Shown: positions 1-11,034 of the stretch, piece after piece | Numbering within the stretch: the first letter of the stretch is position 1 | Layout of the letters: the number at the start of each line of letters is the position of its first letter | Assembly: GCA_947579605.1 (NCBI GenBank) | Contig: OX388313.1 | Location: 26,911,214 to 26,975,213, forward strand | Direction: 5' to 3' | Source: Athripsodes cinereus | Lineage: Eukaryota > Arthropoda > Insecta > Trichoptera > Leptoceridae | DNA length: 64,000 bases | The notes under the pieces: generated by a model | Databases searched by the model: none | What the model was told of the DNA's origin: nothing | The model's input: the letters and a program-made list of their open reading frames with translations, nothing else | Position numbers and translations under genes: made by a program

Positions 1-185
1 AGTTTTATTTTAAAAAGAGTTTTATGTAAAGTATTTAACTTTTTTTAATGAAAAGTAATGAAATAAAAATTTACAATTATTTTCACTCCAGACTATTATT
101 AAACGCTGTGTTTCCTTATAGAAATTATTCGAGAATCATAAGTCATCTTTAGAAACATTTTCAGCGAAGAGGTGTGACACCCTTC

Positions 186-287
186 CCGAATTTCTTATTT
201 TTATGACATAAAAAGGAAGATCTCTATTTTCATTACATGCAACAAGTCCGCTTGCTGCCTCAATTGAAGGATATACCGCGATGGTAG
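186..287 (-). repeat. R250 repeat, partial copy
   Basis: Reverse-strand fragment ending in ATACCGCGATGGTA, which matches the CCATCACGGCATAT terminus of the R250 family (reference copy at 3331). The middle part with TTACATGCA is also shared. The match is diverged and incomplete. Confidence 0.6.
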
Positions 288-962
288 AGACAGAGACTCA
301 TATGGAGAGAACTGCAAGAGAGGTTGTGGCTTTCTGGGAGGGAATGGGAATATAGATTTTAATGTTTTGTTTTTTTATCCTTTTACAGGATATTATAACA
401 AACCTTACCAGAAATTGATGGTTTGAATAATAATTAACTACTATTTTAAATACTGTCTCATCAACTGTTTTATAAAACGTCAAAAAGAACCAACTCATTT
501 AAAAATTTGAATTCTAATTCGAATTCAAATTAAGAATACATTGTGTTTTTTCTTCAAATTACACGGACTGATCTAAACCATAGATAACAATACATAGATA
601 AAGCGCTATTTATAGACCGGATATCCTTTCTCTTGTGTAAGTATTATCGTTCGTTTTCTTTGGCGTATCATCGCTCCCCTAGAGTTCACACCCCTATCGA
701 ATAAAATAAATAGTTGTTGTAAAAAGAACACAAGTATTATTATTTTAATTATGTAATATTCTCGCACATAATAGGGATGGGCAGTGTTTAGAATATGCAG
801 TCAATCGATAATTAATAAATGTATGTTGACAACTATTATACACCATCACGATGTTCATCTAATGAACAATCTGGTTACAAGTACAATGCATTATAAACAA
901 TCGACTTTTCATTAAATGCGATTATAAAAAGGTGATTATGTACTAATATTTATATGTAATAT
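288..962. other. AT-rich stretch, nothing recognised
   Basis: No reading frame, inverted repeat or repeat-family match that I can support. Short frames here lack any protein motif. Confidence 0.5.
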
Positions 963-1110
963 AAATATTACTATGACAACGATATCAGAGCGCAAGGAAT
1001 GTTGTGGGAAGAGGTGACGCAATTGGCACAGAGACGCTCTGAATGGAGGAGGCTGGTTTCTGCCCTGTGCTCCCGAGAGGAGCGTTGAGGGCGATGATGA
1101 TGATGAATAT
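963..1110 (+). mobile_element. LINE 3' end (family L-A), ORF2 C-terminus
   Basis: An open frame reads DNDIRAQGMLWEEVTQLAQ...RSEWRRLVSALCSREER and stops at TGA, followed by a GATGATGATGATGA tail. WEEV..LAQ.R..WR is typical of the C-terminus of insect non-LTR retrotransposon ORF2, and a GAT-type microsatellite tail is common at RTE-like 3' ends. The element is cut off on its 5' side at about 963. Other copies of this tail lie near 7924, 8950, 29078 and 54179; this is the best preserved. Confidence 0.75.
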
Positions 1111-1138
1111 AAATATACATATAAATAAATGTTATGAT

Positions 1139-1372
1139 CTAATTTTCATCTAAAAAGCATGCGGAAAACCAACATGGACTAAAGACCATGATTATACGCA
1201 TATTAAATTTATGATATGTCAGGAGAAGACATTTTGAAATGTCTTCTACCTGAAGATGAATTATTTCATCGAAACGTCGTGGTAAACCCTCTACCAGTAG
1301 GCATAGCGACGACACACAACTGGAGATTACCCAGAAATCTATCATAACATATGGTTCACTCCGGGAAAACAT
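1139..1372. other. Unclassified segment with a 22-bp palindrome
   Basis: Contains GAAGACATTT...AAATGTCTTC as a near-perfect palindrome near 1224, followed by CATCGAAACGTCGTGG, a GAAACGTCG motif of the kind seen at the edges of some arthropod retroelements. No protein motif was found, so class is unknown. Confidence 0.25.
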
Positions 1373-1396
1373 CTGAATAAAAACATTATATATATT

Positions 1397-1534
1397 TATA
1401 CCAAAACGGCATCTCTCACAAGTAAGCTAGCTAGCGCACTAACCTAACATGTAAAAAAATGCAAATAGTCTTCTCTGTGTCAGCAAAATCAAAATACAGT
1501 CAGAATGGGCTTACCTTATCATTAAGTTGAAGAT
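1397..1534 (+). repeat. R250 repeat, 5' half
   Basis: Starts ACCAAAACGGCATCTCTCACAA and runs to AAGTTGAAGAT, covering the first half of R250. The CCCAC/GTGGG hairpin is lost through substitutions. Confidence 0.65.
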
Positions 1535-1946
1535 AAAAAAAAAAACATAAATAATATTTTAATCTACGTAATAAAAAAGTAAAGTCGATTGAATGATTTC
1601 TAATAATATTTTGTATTGTTCCCATCCCTATCTGAACGCACTAGACCATAGACAAGAATAGATAAACAAAAATAGTTACCAGCGCCACACACTCATTAAT
1701 AGAATGCATGCACATCTGTCTCCGTGTGTTTTTGAGGGAACAACACGTACCTACCTGACAACACATAAAATACGAAATCGTTCGTCTTGTGAAATAATGT
1801 CATAACTTATCATTTTGTGTGAGTCTTCTATCAAAACTAAAACAAAATCTTAATTTTTTTTATTATAGGTATCTGTCTAATGTAAGTATTTTTTGAATCA
1901 TCTTACAATTTTTTGGGGAATTTTGTTATCGACAATAAATTACTTC

Positions 1947-2114
1947 ATTCACTGTGTCGGTGTTTAGGTAGTAGAATTCCATGTCGAAATAAATAAAACA
2001 AGCGTTTTATTCTACTAATGATTTAATCGGTGAGAGAGACGTCTTTCGTCTTATGAGGACATTGTCAATCTTGACTCTCACCGATTAAATCATTAGTAGA
2101 ATAAAACCCTTGTT
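1947..2114 (+). repeat. Foldback repeat with 40-bp inverted arms (GTCTTTCGTC family)
   Basis: Arms at 1997-2036 and 2075-2114 are inverted copies of each other over 40 bp with one mismatch, around a 38-base centre that contains GACGTCTTTCGTCTTATGAG. The centre and the left flank (CACTGTGTCGGTGTTTAGG) recur near 21549, 23332, 28020 and 47962. The arms are not the same in all copies. No coding capacity; a MITE or foldback element is the likeliest class. Confidence 0.75.
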
Positions 2115-2580
2115 AAAATAATTTTATTGAGCTGTGACAACATCGTATTGAACAAACGATATAATTTTAATGCATTTATTTTTCTATGCACAAAATAATT
2201 TGATACTATTTCTTCAGAGTGGCAACACATAATAATATAAAAATAGAACTATTACATATCGAATGATCAAAGAATGCGACCAATCAGAGGGACTGCTCCA
2301 ATTTCGAAACGTTTTTAAATTAGATAATATGTTATTGATTTATATTGGCTTTTGTTCTACAATGTTTCTTATATTTAGAAATAAAATTGTAATTAAAAAA
2401 AATTAACTGATAAATTCCAACGATGTATATCTGCATCTATGACATCATAATATACCTCCCACAATTAGAATAGACAGCGGACACACTATACCTAAAGAAC
2501 ATTAAGGTCTCAGGGATATATCATAATATGGGTAAGATAGAAAAATCCCCGGAAAAGAAAAGGCATTCCACTCATTTCTG

Positions 2581-2650
2581 TTAGTTTTCGAATGACCTGT
2601 AAAAGACAATTTCTATTCGTAAAACATAACGTTTTAAGACATTTAAGTTA
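2581..2650 (-). repeat. R250 repeat, 3' fragment
   Basis: AGTTTTCGAATGACCTGTAA corresponds to the reverse complement of the R250 segment TTACAGGACACTCGAAAACT. Only this end is present. Confidence 0.55.
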
Positions 2651-2654
2651 AAAT

Positions 2655-2830
2655 TACACATAGCCATTAGTGGTATACAACTAATGGCGCGACATTAGTT
2701 ACCTATGTAAGTTGCCCGTGTAATTTGCCAGTGTCGCGATGCATGCATTAGTGGCGCGCCATTGAATAAAGGGAGTCCACTAGTGGTGCACCATTAATGG
2801 CAATGTGTAAATTGTAACGCAACTACTTTC
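2655..2830. repeat. CATTAATGG-rich repeat, copy 1
   Basis: Many short inverted and direct copies of ATTAGTGG/CCATTAATGG joined to GCGC or GTGCAC steps, for example ATTAGTGGCGCGCCATT and CACTAGTGGTGCACCATTAA. A second copy in the other orientation lies at 6355-6440, sharing CAATTTACACA and CATTAATGG. It resembles the subterminal regions of a DNA transposon, but ends are not defined. Confidence 0.5.
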
Positions 2831-3330
2831 GCGAAAGTGCGTGAACGGTATGGACGTCTTGTTTTGTTAGTAGGTACTGAAGCGCTCTTTTTGTTGTTCG
2901 TTTATTGTTCAAGAATTTTTTTATTATTTTTTTAACAATATCCTTTTACTTTATGTTATTAGAAAAATGTACAAACATTATTTTCAAATGTGTGCTTTTT
3001 TGTTTCATTATCATATTGTGTATAAAAATTAAAAAAAAATTATATTTATTTGTTCCTTCCTTGAATGCGTATTTAAATTTATAATTTAATATTTTGTTAG
3101 AATTTTCACATATCTATTGATTATTCACCTAGATCTTTAGATGAAATGCTTTTTATTTATTTCATTTATTCAACAAGGTTCTCAAGAGCTTAGATGATAC
3201 TCTTTTACAATACACCATTCCTACTGATAACGAAATCAAAACAGTAAAATATTTGGATCTTAAATTGGCTTTTAAATTATCGTTTCTTACTTCTCATTGT
3301 TTGTATGAATTATTTAATGTAAATACTACT

Positions 3331-3572
3331 ACTATACCATCATGGCATATCCCACAAGTGGGGTTACCAGCAGACCAGCTGCAAATAATGAACATGCAAG
3401 TTGTCCTCTCCGTGCAAATATAAAATCAATACATTCAGGATGGGCGGCAAATCTCATCGCTGAATTTAAGATTAAACATGTCTTAATTTTTCGAACACTT
3501 ACCTTTTACAGAACACTCGAAAACTTACAGAGAAGAGTGGAAGACCAACTCTTTACCGGGTGTTCCACGGAA
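3331..3572 (+). repeat. R250 repeat, near full-length reference copy
   Basis: Runs from ACTATACCATCATGGCATAT to TGTTCCACGGAA, about 242 bp. It has a chain of short stem-loops: CCCACAAGTGGG, the GCATGT...ACATGC region (decayed here), ACATTCAGG...AATGT, and CCTTTTACAG with flanking CACTCG. Two short overlapping frames here code for nothing recognisable. There is no tRNA-type A/B box, no poly-A tail and no clear terminal inverted repeat, so it is neither an obvious SINE nor a standard MITE. About 26 copies or parts lie in this window, on both strands. Confidence 0.8.
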
Positions 3573-3657
3573 AAAAAATTAATGTAAATATACAGTCAAT
3601 AATAATATATACTTTCATTCATCCATACTCTCATGTAATGTGAATGAACTACGTATA

Positions 3658-3810
3658 GTAAACATAAAAGTCGTCTTCTCCGTACCAATAAAAGTAAACA
3701 CATTCAAATGGGAGGCATATCTCATCGCTGAATTGAAGATGTAAAATGTCGCATGATGTTTTACGAGTACCTACCTGCCTACTACAGGACACTCGAAAAC
3801 TTACTGAAGG
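3658..3810 (+). repeat. R250 repeat, 3' two-thirds
   Basis: Shares TCGTCTTCTCCGTACCAATA, CATCGCTGAATTGAAGATGT and ACAGGACACTCGAAAACTTAC with the family. It begins only 85 bp after the previous copy and is followed by a SINE at 3862. Confidence 0.7.
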
Positions 3811-3861
3811 GAAAAAAGAAGAAAAAGAAAAACGAAAAAATCTTCGCTGTGAAAAAAATAT

Positions 3862-4038
3862 ATTTTTTTTTAAAAAGATATATCTGGGTTTTGTTATAAA
3901 CCCAAATACAACCTTATACACATTTCACAGTAAGCTAAAAGCTTGTGTCGTGAATGAGGAGTTTCCCGGCACCTGGGATCGAACTACGGACCCCGTGTTC
4001 ACGAGGCCTCGAGTCTACCTCCAGGCTACCGACGAACT
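3862..4038 (-). mobile_element. tRNA-derived SINE (family S1), copy 1
   Basis: On the reverse strand: AGTTCGTCGGTAGCCTGGAGG (A-box-like), then a B-box-like GTTCGATCCCAGGTG, then a body ending AACCCAGATATATC and an A-rich tail (T-run on the plus strand). Five copies of this sequence are in the window, all with the same head, body and tail, as expected for Pol III-transcribed SINEs. Here the B box reads GTAGTTCGATCCC. Confidence 0.85.
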
Positions 4039-4089
4039 CTTAAATATTAATGAATGATAGTACTACTCGTGGATAATATTATATGATCA

Positions 4090-4350
4090 ATATTTATTTA
4101 TTTATTGACCAAATAAACGGCTAATGCCTTTCACAAAAATAAAAAATAAAAATATAAAACAAGACAAAAAATACACAATTCATATCCAATTTAAATAAAA
4201 TAAAATAAGCTAATAAAAAAACAGCTTAATAAAATAAGACTACCTATACATTTTGCAAATCTTTAAAAAAATTGTATATACTCAACAATATAAGTGACGG
4301 CGGCCAAATAAATAAATTAATATAGCCAAAACAAAATTAAAAATACTCCG
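4090..4350 (-). mobile_element. Possible poly-A retroelement 3' end, decayed
   Basis: Begins with TTTATTTATTTATTG and then AAACGGCTAATGCCTTTCACA, which parallels the 3' ends at 22984 (minus) and 33650 (plus), where a GGC...GCC hairpin lies just before the poly-A. The rest is AT-rich with no frame. Boundaries are approximate. Confidence 0.4.
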
Positions 4351-4775
4351 TATTTTTCATATAACTAATACCTATTACTTTATTTTTACCTATTACGTCA
4401 TTTTTGTGTTTTGTAATTTCAAAACAAATGATACCTTCTTTAGACATTCCAAAAATACAAAAAAAAATATTTTCATCGTTTGTTGTTTTATTGCATACGA
4501 CTCCCTAAAAAAATATTATTTTCGACAATTATTATTTTACAGTCTCATTTAACGGTTTGATGGTATGAATAGTTTAACAACGGTGTCCTTAAGAATTTCA
4601 AGTACCCCCATTCTTAGATTTGAATTATAATGCTTTTTGTTCCTTTTCGTCAAAAATTGTTTGTTGTTTTCATTGTTTACATTGATAATTTATGATCTTT
4701 ACCCACATAAAATAGTATTGTATCACAACTCAATAATAATGACTTCAACCACGTGCCAAAACAAAGACTTTTTAT

Positions 4776-4970
4776 TATATCCCAGAAGTGGGGTAGCCAG
4801 CAAACCAGCTGCATATAAAAAAAAACATGCGAGCTGTCTTCTCCGTGACAATATAAAATCAAGACATTCAGGATGGGTGGCAAATATCATCGCTAAATTT
4901 AAGATGTAATATGTCTTAATTTTTTCGAACACCTGCCTTTTACATGACACTCGAAAACTTACGGAGAAGA
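4776..4970 (+). repeat. R250 repeat, most of the unit
   Basis: Carries ATATCCCAGAAGTGGGGTAG, ACATTCAGGATGGGTGGCAA and ACACTCGAAAACTTACGG. It lacks the terminal GTGTTCAACGGAA segment. Confidence 0.75.
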
Positions 4971-5852
4971 TCAAGTTGGTATTTTCACTGCGCAATCAAT
5001 GCACCGATAACACATCATAATGAGCATTCTGTAATTAATACAATACAACACAACTCTCAATACTAGACTTTTTATATACATTCATTATAGAACTAATAAA
5101 GTGTAAATTTGGAGATAACACTATTTTTGTAATAAACTTTCTCCGATACATTGATTATTGTTTTGCGTATAGTTCTCGTTGGTTCTATCAATATTTTTTT
5201 TTGTAAATCTGCAGGCAAATGATAAAATCTAACACTGATATACCTACTGAATTGTTATAAACAAAACAGTATATAGGTGCCTATATTATAAATAGGGTGA
5301 TATTATTAAAGTTTTGGTGATATCATTTTGTCAAATTTGTTTACGTTATTAGTTCGTGAGTGAACACATTATTCTTCGTATTTGCCAAAATATTGTCATT
5401 CTAAAATGAAAAATTATTTTACGTTTTACAGAATAATAAAAAAAACACAAGAGGCGATTTCTGATACTGCTGATTGCTTCCAATTTACTTACAGGATTTT
5501 ATTTCTGATTTTAGGTATTTCTAGGTATAAATTTAGATAAAAATAACTACAAGTAACATTGTTTCTTATACTTACTTATGTATTTTATTAACTCTTCATA
5601 GATTCAGTACATCAGGCAAATTTTGTTTGGTGTACCTTCTGAATTTGGGAACGATTTACAAAGTCATATCGTTATGTAATTTTGAAATTATTTTTTGGAC
5701 ATTATTCTCGGCACATATGATATGACCAACACATAATAATATCACTAGGCATGTATCTTGTGCAGTTTTTCTATTTGACCCCTTATATAATTAATAAATA
5801 AATATTATTTCGTGGAGTCTTCTGCAAAAAATAGGTAGTTAACTTTTTCTAA

Positions 5853-6010
5853 AAGCTTTTGAGTTTTCTGTAAAAGAGGTGTTCATAAAATATGACGAAT
5901 AAGACATTTAAAGCCACCAATTTAGCGATGAGATGTTTCACCCATCTTTAATGTCTCAATTATTTTATTATGATGAAAGGGACAACTTAAATGTTTATTA
6001 CATGCAGCTA
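5853..6010 (-). repeat. R250 repeat, truncated
   Basis: Reverse orientation: GAGTTTTCTGTAAAAGAGGTG, then ATTTAGCGATGAGATGTTTC and TTTATTACATGCAGCTAAA. The CACGGCATAT end is missing. Confidence 0.65.
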
Positions 6011-6354
6011 AATTTTCTGTTTAATATCATATTTGTAGTAGGTATAATCAAATTCCTTAATAAATAAAAAATAACAATAAGTTACTAGGTAATAATAATA
6101 ATATAATAATAAAAATCTTATTGCACAAAAAACAAACATTATCAAATAAACATTGCAGAATTTAAACCAGACAAATAAATTTGTGCAATGGGTGAGTTTA
6201 TCGCAGAAGCGCGATATCATCCAACTAACCCATAATACTAGATATACTATGTTTCATACGTTCAGTGATATTTCCCATATAATGATCCTCACGCATTTTA
6301 AAATACAGCTTAACTGTAGGAACGATGCCGACAGCGCTATGGTTCGAGTAATAC

Positions 6355-6440
6355 TGACAGTTGCATTAGGCAATTTACACATGGTAATTAATGGCGCACC
6401 ACTAATGCATCATGCATGCCACTAAAAATGCATTGTATAA
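6355..6440. repeat. CATTAATGG-rich repeat, copy 2
   Basis: AGTTGCATTAGGCAATTTACA followed by ATTAATGGCGCACCACTAATG, matching the reverse complement of the right part of 2655-2830. Adjacent to an R250 copy. Confidence 0.5.
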
Positions 6441-6453
6441 TTTCCGCCTTAAC

Positions 6454-6578
6454 ATCTTCAGCTCAGCGATGAAGTATGCCGCCCATGCTATTGTTGGAAC
6501 GAAGAGAATGACTTGCTTGTTTGTTACGTGTAGTAAATCCGTTGGATACCCCGGTTGCGGAAAATGCCGTGATGGTAT
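6454..6578 (-). repeat. R250 repeat, 5' half
   Basis: Holds CAGCGATGAAGTATGCCGCCC and ends AAAATGCCGTGATGGTAT. The central segment is shortened. Confidence 0.65.
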
Positions 6579-6710
6579 GAATGAATGAAAAATTCACGCC
6601 TCTGCGATAAAATTGCGCACTGTATGTAACGGAAATATAGTTCAATATTTTTGTATAAAATTACTCAAAAAATATATACAGGTACATACATACATATTAT
6701 GTACATACCA

Positions 6711-6929
6711 TTACGCCGCTTCCCTTGCGGGATAAACAGAAAGGATAAAGGGCCTCTTCTTCCTATCCTTGCACACGCTTTTACCTTCCATCACATCCAT
6801 GCGATTTCTCATACATGCATTCCTGTTCATTGTACTCAGCACGTGTTCGTTTTTTAGGATCTGGTCCACATGGTCTAGCCATTGAACCCTTGGCCGGCCA
6901 CGTCTCCGAGCACCCTTTCTCTCTGCCAT
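6711..6929 (-). mobile_element. LINE 3' end (family L-B), ORF2 C-terminus
   Basis: The reverse-strand frame reads RRRGRPRVQWLDHVDQIL, then RNACMRNRMDVMEGKSVCKD and ends SVYPAREAA. The GRPR..WLDHV block with the following Cys-containing motif is the known C-terminal tail of a non-LTR retrotransposon family widespread in insects. No reverse transcriptase domain is present, so this is a 5'-truncated copy. Related copies: 28718 (+), 41088 (+) and 63322 (-). Confidence 0.75.
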
Positions 6930-6982
6930 GTATGATTGGTATACCTAATCGCTAAATCAAATACATCATCTAAGACTATGTA

Positions 6983-7042
6983 TGTCTTCTGATAAGTGAT
7001 GTTTTACGTATATCCGCCTTCTACAGGACACTCCAAAGTAAG
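6983..7042 (+). repeat. R250 repeat, short 3' fragment
   Basis: GATGTTTTACGTATATCCGCC and CTACAGGACACTCCAAAGT match the right half of the family. Confidence 0.5.
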
Positions 7043-7923
7043 CTCAATAATGAGTGTATCAATTCAATTTTATTTCCAAATTCTACATAATCACATACCG
7101 AATACATTGTATGAATGGTATGTTCTCATAAATACATTTATAAATATAAATTTGCATGTTAATATGTAGGTATGTTTGAACTTAGGTAGGTACATATTAA
7201 TGTATTGACATGCTCCGTGATATTGAAAAAACGAGGTCTAATTTACCCTTATATTTACATTACTTTATATAATAATAATAATATATTGTAAATAAGTAGG
7301 TAGGTGCCCATAAAAATAATAATAATAATAACAGCTTAAGCAGGTTTATAGTATTATTATTGAATAGGGGTGCGTTCACCCCTCAAAGGGTAGAAATAAT
7401 GGGTCTTAAAATATACCAGATTAAAGAGATCGCTTCGAGCAACGTGCCGCAGCGTTCGTCGTTCGCCGTTTCGAAATGTCAATATATTATATTGGAAAAT
7501 TATTATTGTTATATAGTATAATTATATAAGCATACACGCCTATATCGTAGAAGTAATGTTGTTCTTATGTATTTGTATTGGAGAAGCGTTAAATTATTAT
7601 TTACGAATATCGAGTGTTTTATATTGGATTATATTTGCTAGTATTTTTTTCGGTTATATAATAATATATGATAATGTTATAGATCGTGCCTTTACGATAA
7701 ACTCGCCTTCTGTATATTGATATCTAATTTGGACGCATCTATTTTTCTATAAAATCTATGTATTGTGATCAATGTACGGTAATGAATGAATAAACAAATA
7801 AAGTATAGAAAAATATATCGACAGAATAAAAATAATATAATTTTAACGTAATTTTACAATTTATATTTTTTTGTACCTACAATAAGCACTGCATATATGA
7901 ACCCTCTTTCACAGTACACCGTT
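7043..7923. other. AT-rich stretch with one CpG-rich patch
   Basis: Mostly AT-rich with AAT microsatellites near 7285 and 7320. At about 7432-7482 is a short CpG-rich patch (CGAGCAACGTGCCGCAGCG and CGTTCGTCGTTCGCCG) unlike its surroundings. No frame or repeat match was found. Confidence 0.4.
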
Positions 7924-8060
7924 GGTATGACAACGATATCTGAGCGCAAGAAATACTATAGAAAAAGGTAACTAAAATTGGCACAGAGACGCTCTGAATG
8001 GAAGAGGCTGGTTTCTACCCTAAGTTCACGAAAAGAGCGTTAAAGGGCGAAAAGAGAGAT
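7924..8060 (+). mobile_element. LINE 3' end (family L-A), degenerate
   Basis: TATGACAACGATATCTGAGCG and GGCACAGAGACGCTCTGAATG match the copy at 963. Base changes and small indels break the frame (for example AGAAATACTATAG for GGAATGTTGTGGG), so this is a dead copy. Confidence 0.7.
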
Positions 8061-8474
8061 TAACAAACGTATCACATTTTATATCTAAAAATATCCAAAA
8101 CCAGCGGTCTAAGTTCAGAAATTGACTTGTTTGATTTTTTTAATGTTATTTTTTATACGTGATGTCTCCAAAATCTCTAAACAACGCCGGATATGAATCT
8201 AGTAAATACTGTACAATACTCAAATTACATAGTATTATATTTCGTGTAATTTATCAAATTTTATATACTTCCCGTATTTTCTATGAAAGTTTATTATTTT
8301 CGGATGGTGTTGCTCAACAAAGTTTCAAACCGCGAATTGGAAAAAATATATTATTCACTTAAGTCAAACCTAAAAATAATATTCATTTTCGGACAACACT
8401 AGTGTGTCTTTTATGTGCCAAAGTACTTCAAAAAACTTTGCATAGTTTATTGCTTTGTCAATTAAACACGTACT

Positions 8475-8592
8475 TACATGTACAAGAAGAACTTCCAACC
8501 CTTAGAATCATTACCACATTATTGAGTTGAAGACGATAAATGTCTTATTCATGACGTTTGAGGAGTACCTGTGTGTTACAGGACACTCGAAA
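8475..8592 (+). repeat. R250 repeat, 3' half
   Basis: ATTGAGTTGAAGACGATAAA through TTACAGGACACTCGAAAA. The left half is missing. Confidence 0.6.
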
Positions 8593-8949
8593 AAAAAAAC
8601 AAAATAGAGTTGGGGGACTATTCTTGGCTGAAGTCTCCACGGGTTTTAATTCAAAACAAGAATTATCCTTTGATCCTTTGAGGTTAGTGTCGATTGAAAC
8701 TTTGTAGCGTAGAACAGTAATAACATCCAAATTGTATATCTTATTATCTTCCTCTCATCAATACCTACAGAAATCGCTTGTCATTTCCGATAATCACGTG
8801 ATCAATCAAACAAAGAAACAAAATTTGACACAAGACTCTTGTTGCCATCAAAAAGAAAGGAAATACGCACGACGTGAAGTATAATTTTTGAAAGAATCAT
8901 GTTTTTAAGGTAGAGTCTATAATAATTTACTAATTTTTTCCAAAATTTA

Positions 8950-9020
8950 AAATGACATCGTTGCTATAACAATGATAATATAATAATGTCAGGGCGTAAG
9001 GAATATTTTACAAGAAATTA
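8950..9020 (+). mobile_element. LINE 3' end (family L-A), short remnant
   Basis: GTCAGGGCGTAAGGAATATTTT is the start of the L-A tail block; similarity stops after about 60 bases, directly before an R250 copy. Confidence 0.45.
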
Positions 9021-9030
9021 ATCAGCCTTT

Positions 9031-9258
9031 CATACCAAGGCGGCATCTTTCACAAGTGGAGTAAGCAACGCAATAACGGTATGCAAAAATGTACAAGTCG
9101 TTCTCACCATGCCATGAAAAAATTAGATGGGTGTTGAACCTCATCGCTGCATCTAATTATATTTAAGTAATATTTTAATAATACCTAGCTGCCTTCTAAA
9201 GGAAATCCACTAAACATTTAAATGTGAGTAGAGGTGGCTCAATTGACTCACTCTTTCC
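9031..9258 (+). repeat. R250 repeat, diverged full-length copy
   Basis: ATACCAAGGCGGCATCTTTC at the left and ACTCACTCTTTCC at the right, with CCTCATCGCTGCATC in between. Many substitutions mark it as one of the older copies. Confidence 0.6.
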
Positions 9259-9344
9259 TGTAAATTATTGATATTCCAAAAACACTACGGATTTAACATT
9301 TAAAATTTTCTAAATCTAAAATAATTTCAAGCATTTGATTCACT

Positions 9345-9575
9345 GACTACCCCTCTTCTTCTTCTAATCTTTTATTAGACCCAAAGGTCTGTTCATACAG
9401 TGTTAATACCAGAAACTCCGACGTTGTCTTCCCCATCTAACAACATCTTGGATCTCACACATATTCCGGATTGCAGTATTTCTGACACGGGTTCGTCGGC
9501 TTTTTCCAACAATGTCTCGCAAAGTTCCCATATCTGTGGTTCGCAGCATACTTCCCCACTTCTGGGACATAAATA
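9345..9575 (-). mobile_element. LINE ORF2 fragment, RTE-like C-terminal region
   Basis: Translating the reverse strand gives GTLRDIVGKSRRTRVRNT followed by AIRNMCEIQDVVRWGRQRR and SFW. The pattern R.RVRNT.IR..C.IQDVV.W...RR is the region after the reverse transcriptase domain in RTE-type and related insect LINEs. It is followed by a GAAGAAGAAGA-type tail (plus-strand CTTCTTCTTC near 9357). A different reading frame also stays open here but shows no such motif. A short, 5'-truncated remnant. Confidence 0.7.
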
Positions 9576-9599
9576 AAATATCAAATCTTTATAGATAGT

Positions 9600-10160
9600 C
9601 ATATACCTACTTCATATTATGATTATAGATACCTATTTATAATAAATGTATTTATAGGTATGAATGTTGAACTGATGTGACCTGGTTTCATCACAATATC
9701 ACACAACAACACAACAATAAACATAGATACAAATAAATAAATTATATATTAAGCATTATAATTTGGCAATACCACGTACCTACCTATACATAGGTAGACA
9801 ATAATAATTTAATGTTATCATTTAATTACATATGTATATGTAGTTTTGTGTGTATAAGAAATGTCTCGATCATATATACCTACAAATATTATACCGAGTG
9901 GCTAAATAGTACGTGCAATATTTTTTATTATTATTTTAATACTCGTAATTATACTTTAAATAATTTGGAGACAGTGAGGTTTGTGGACGTATTCTGTACC
10001 TATGTCCAGGAGCCTTTTCAGGAGCCACGTTAGACAGGAATGACTTTTTTGTTTTGTATACCTATATTTTTTTTTTCTGTGTCTTGTACTGTACTTACTG
10101 GCAGTTAAAAATGACCATGAAATCAAAGATGGGCTGATTAATTACAATAATTATGTTGAA
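9600..10160. other. AT-rich stretch, nothing recognised
   Basis: Low-complexity AT sequence with ACCTACCTATA runs. I see no frame, hairpin or family match. Confidence 0.5.
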
Positions 10161-10161
10161 T

Positions 10162-10345
10162 CTTTTTTTTTTTTTTAAAAAAAGATATATCTGGGTTTTA
10201 TTATAAATCCAAATACAACCTTATACACCTTTCACACTAAGCTAAAAGCTTGTGCCGTGAAAGGGGAGTTTGCCGGCACCTGGGATCGAACCACGGACCT
10301 CTTGTTCTGAAGGCCGAGACTCTACCTCCAGGCTACCGACGAACT
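10162..10345 (-). mobile_element. tRNA-derived SINE (family S1), copy 2
   Basis: Full head-to-tail copy on the reverse strand, with plus-strand T-run, AAAGATATATCTGGG, and GGGATCGAACC (B box) before GGCTACCGACGAACT. It has a longer T-run than copy 1. Copy 3 lies only 170 bp to the right in the same orientation. Confidence 0.88.
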
Positions 10346-10514
10346 ATTATATCTATCTTTATTATAATATCTAAAATTGTATTTGTATGGTGCCCATTTT
10401 TTAAATGAATGAAAAAAACAGAGGGTGGAAAAAATCTTCTATTAAAAAAATTGCTTCAATTGAGGCAACTCATTTCACATTGTTACGAATTATTCGTATT
10501 ATACTCTTCTAATA

Positions 10515-10691
10515 TTTTTTTTTTTTAAAGATATATCTGGGTTTTGTTATAAACCCAAATACAACCTTATACACCTTTCACATTAAGCTAAAAGCTTGTG
10601 TCGTGAAAGGGAAGTTTGCCGGCACCTGGGATCGAACCCCGGACCCCTTGTTCACAAGGCCGAGACTCTACCTCCAGGCTACCGACGAACT
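10515..10691 (-). mobile_element. tRNA-derived SINE (family S1), copy 3
   Basis: Complete copy in reverse orientation: T-run, AAAGATATATCTGGG, CGGCACCTGGGATCGAACCC and GCTACCGACGAACT. TAATAT occurs next to both ends and may be a short target duplication. Confidence 0.88.
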
Positions 10692-11034
10692 CATAATATA
10701 TTGTGATAAAAACAGTGTTTCGTGAAATTGGGTGTATTTTAAATCACGAACTTTGATAAGTTCGTCCTCTCTGCGCTTAAATAATGATATTACTGATGAT
10801 TTTTAATAATGGGTATTGATTGATATTATAAGCAATATAGTGAAGAATAGAGTAAATAAATAAACGTTTTTTGCCAACTACAATCGGACATTTTCAAAGC
10901 ATGGTTCGGTAGGCACTTCAAATTATGAGGGGCGAAGAAGCACAATCACATCAATCCTAGAGTATTCAAGCTGAGAGAACAGTTTACTAAAAATTCTACT
11001 TGAAGTGTTTTTTATTAATTGGTGGAAAGAGACG

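Noticed and set aside
3342..3587. 81-codon frame as a small protein gene
   Set aside because: It lies within an R250 repeat copy; other copies do not keep the frame.
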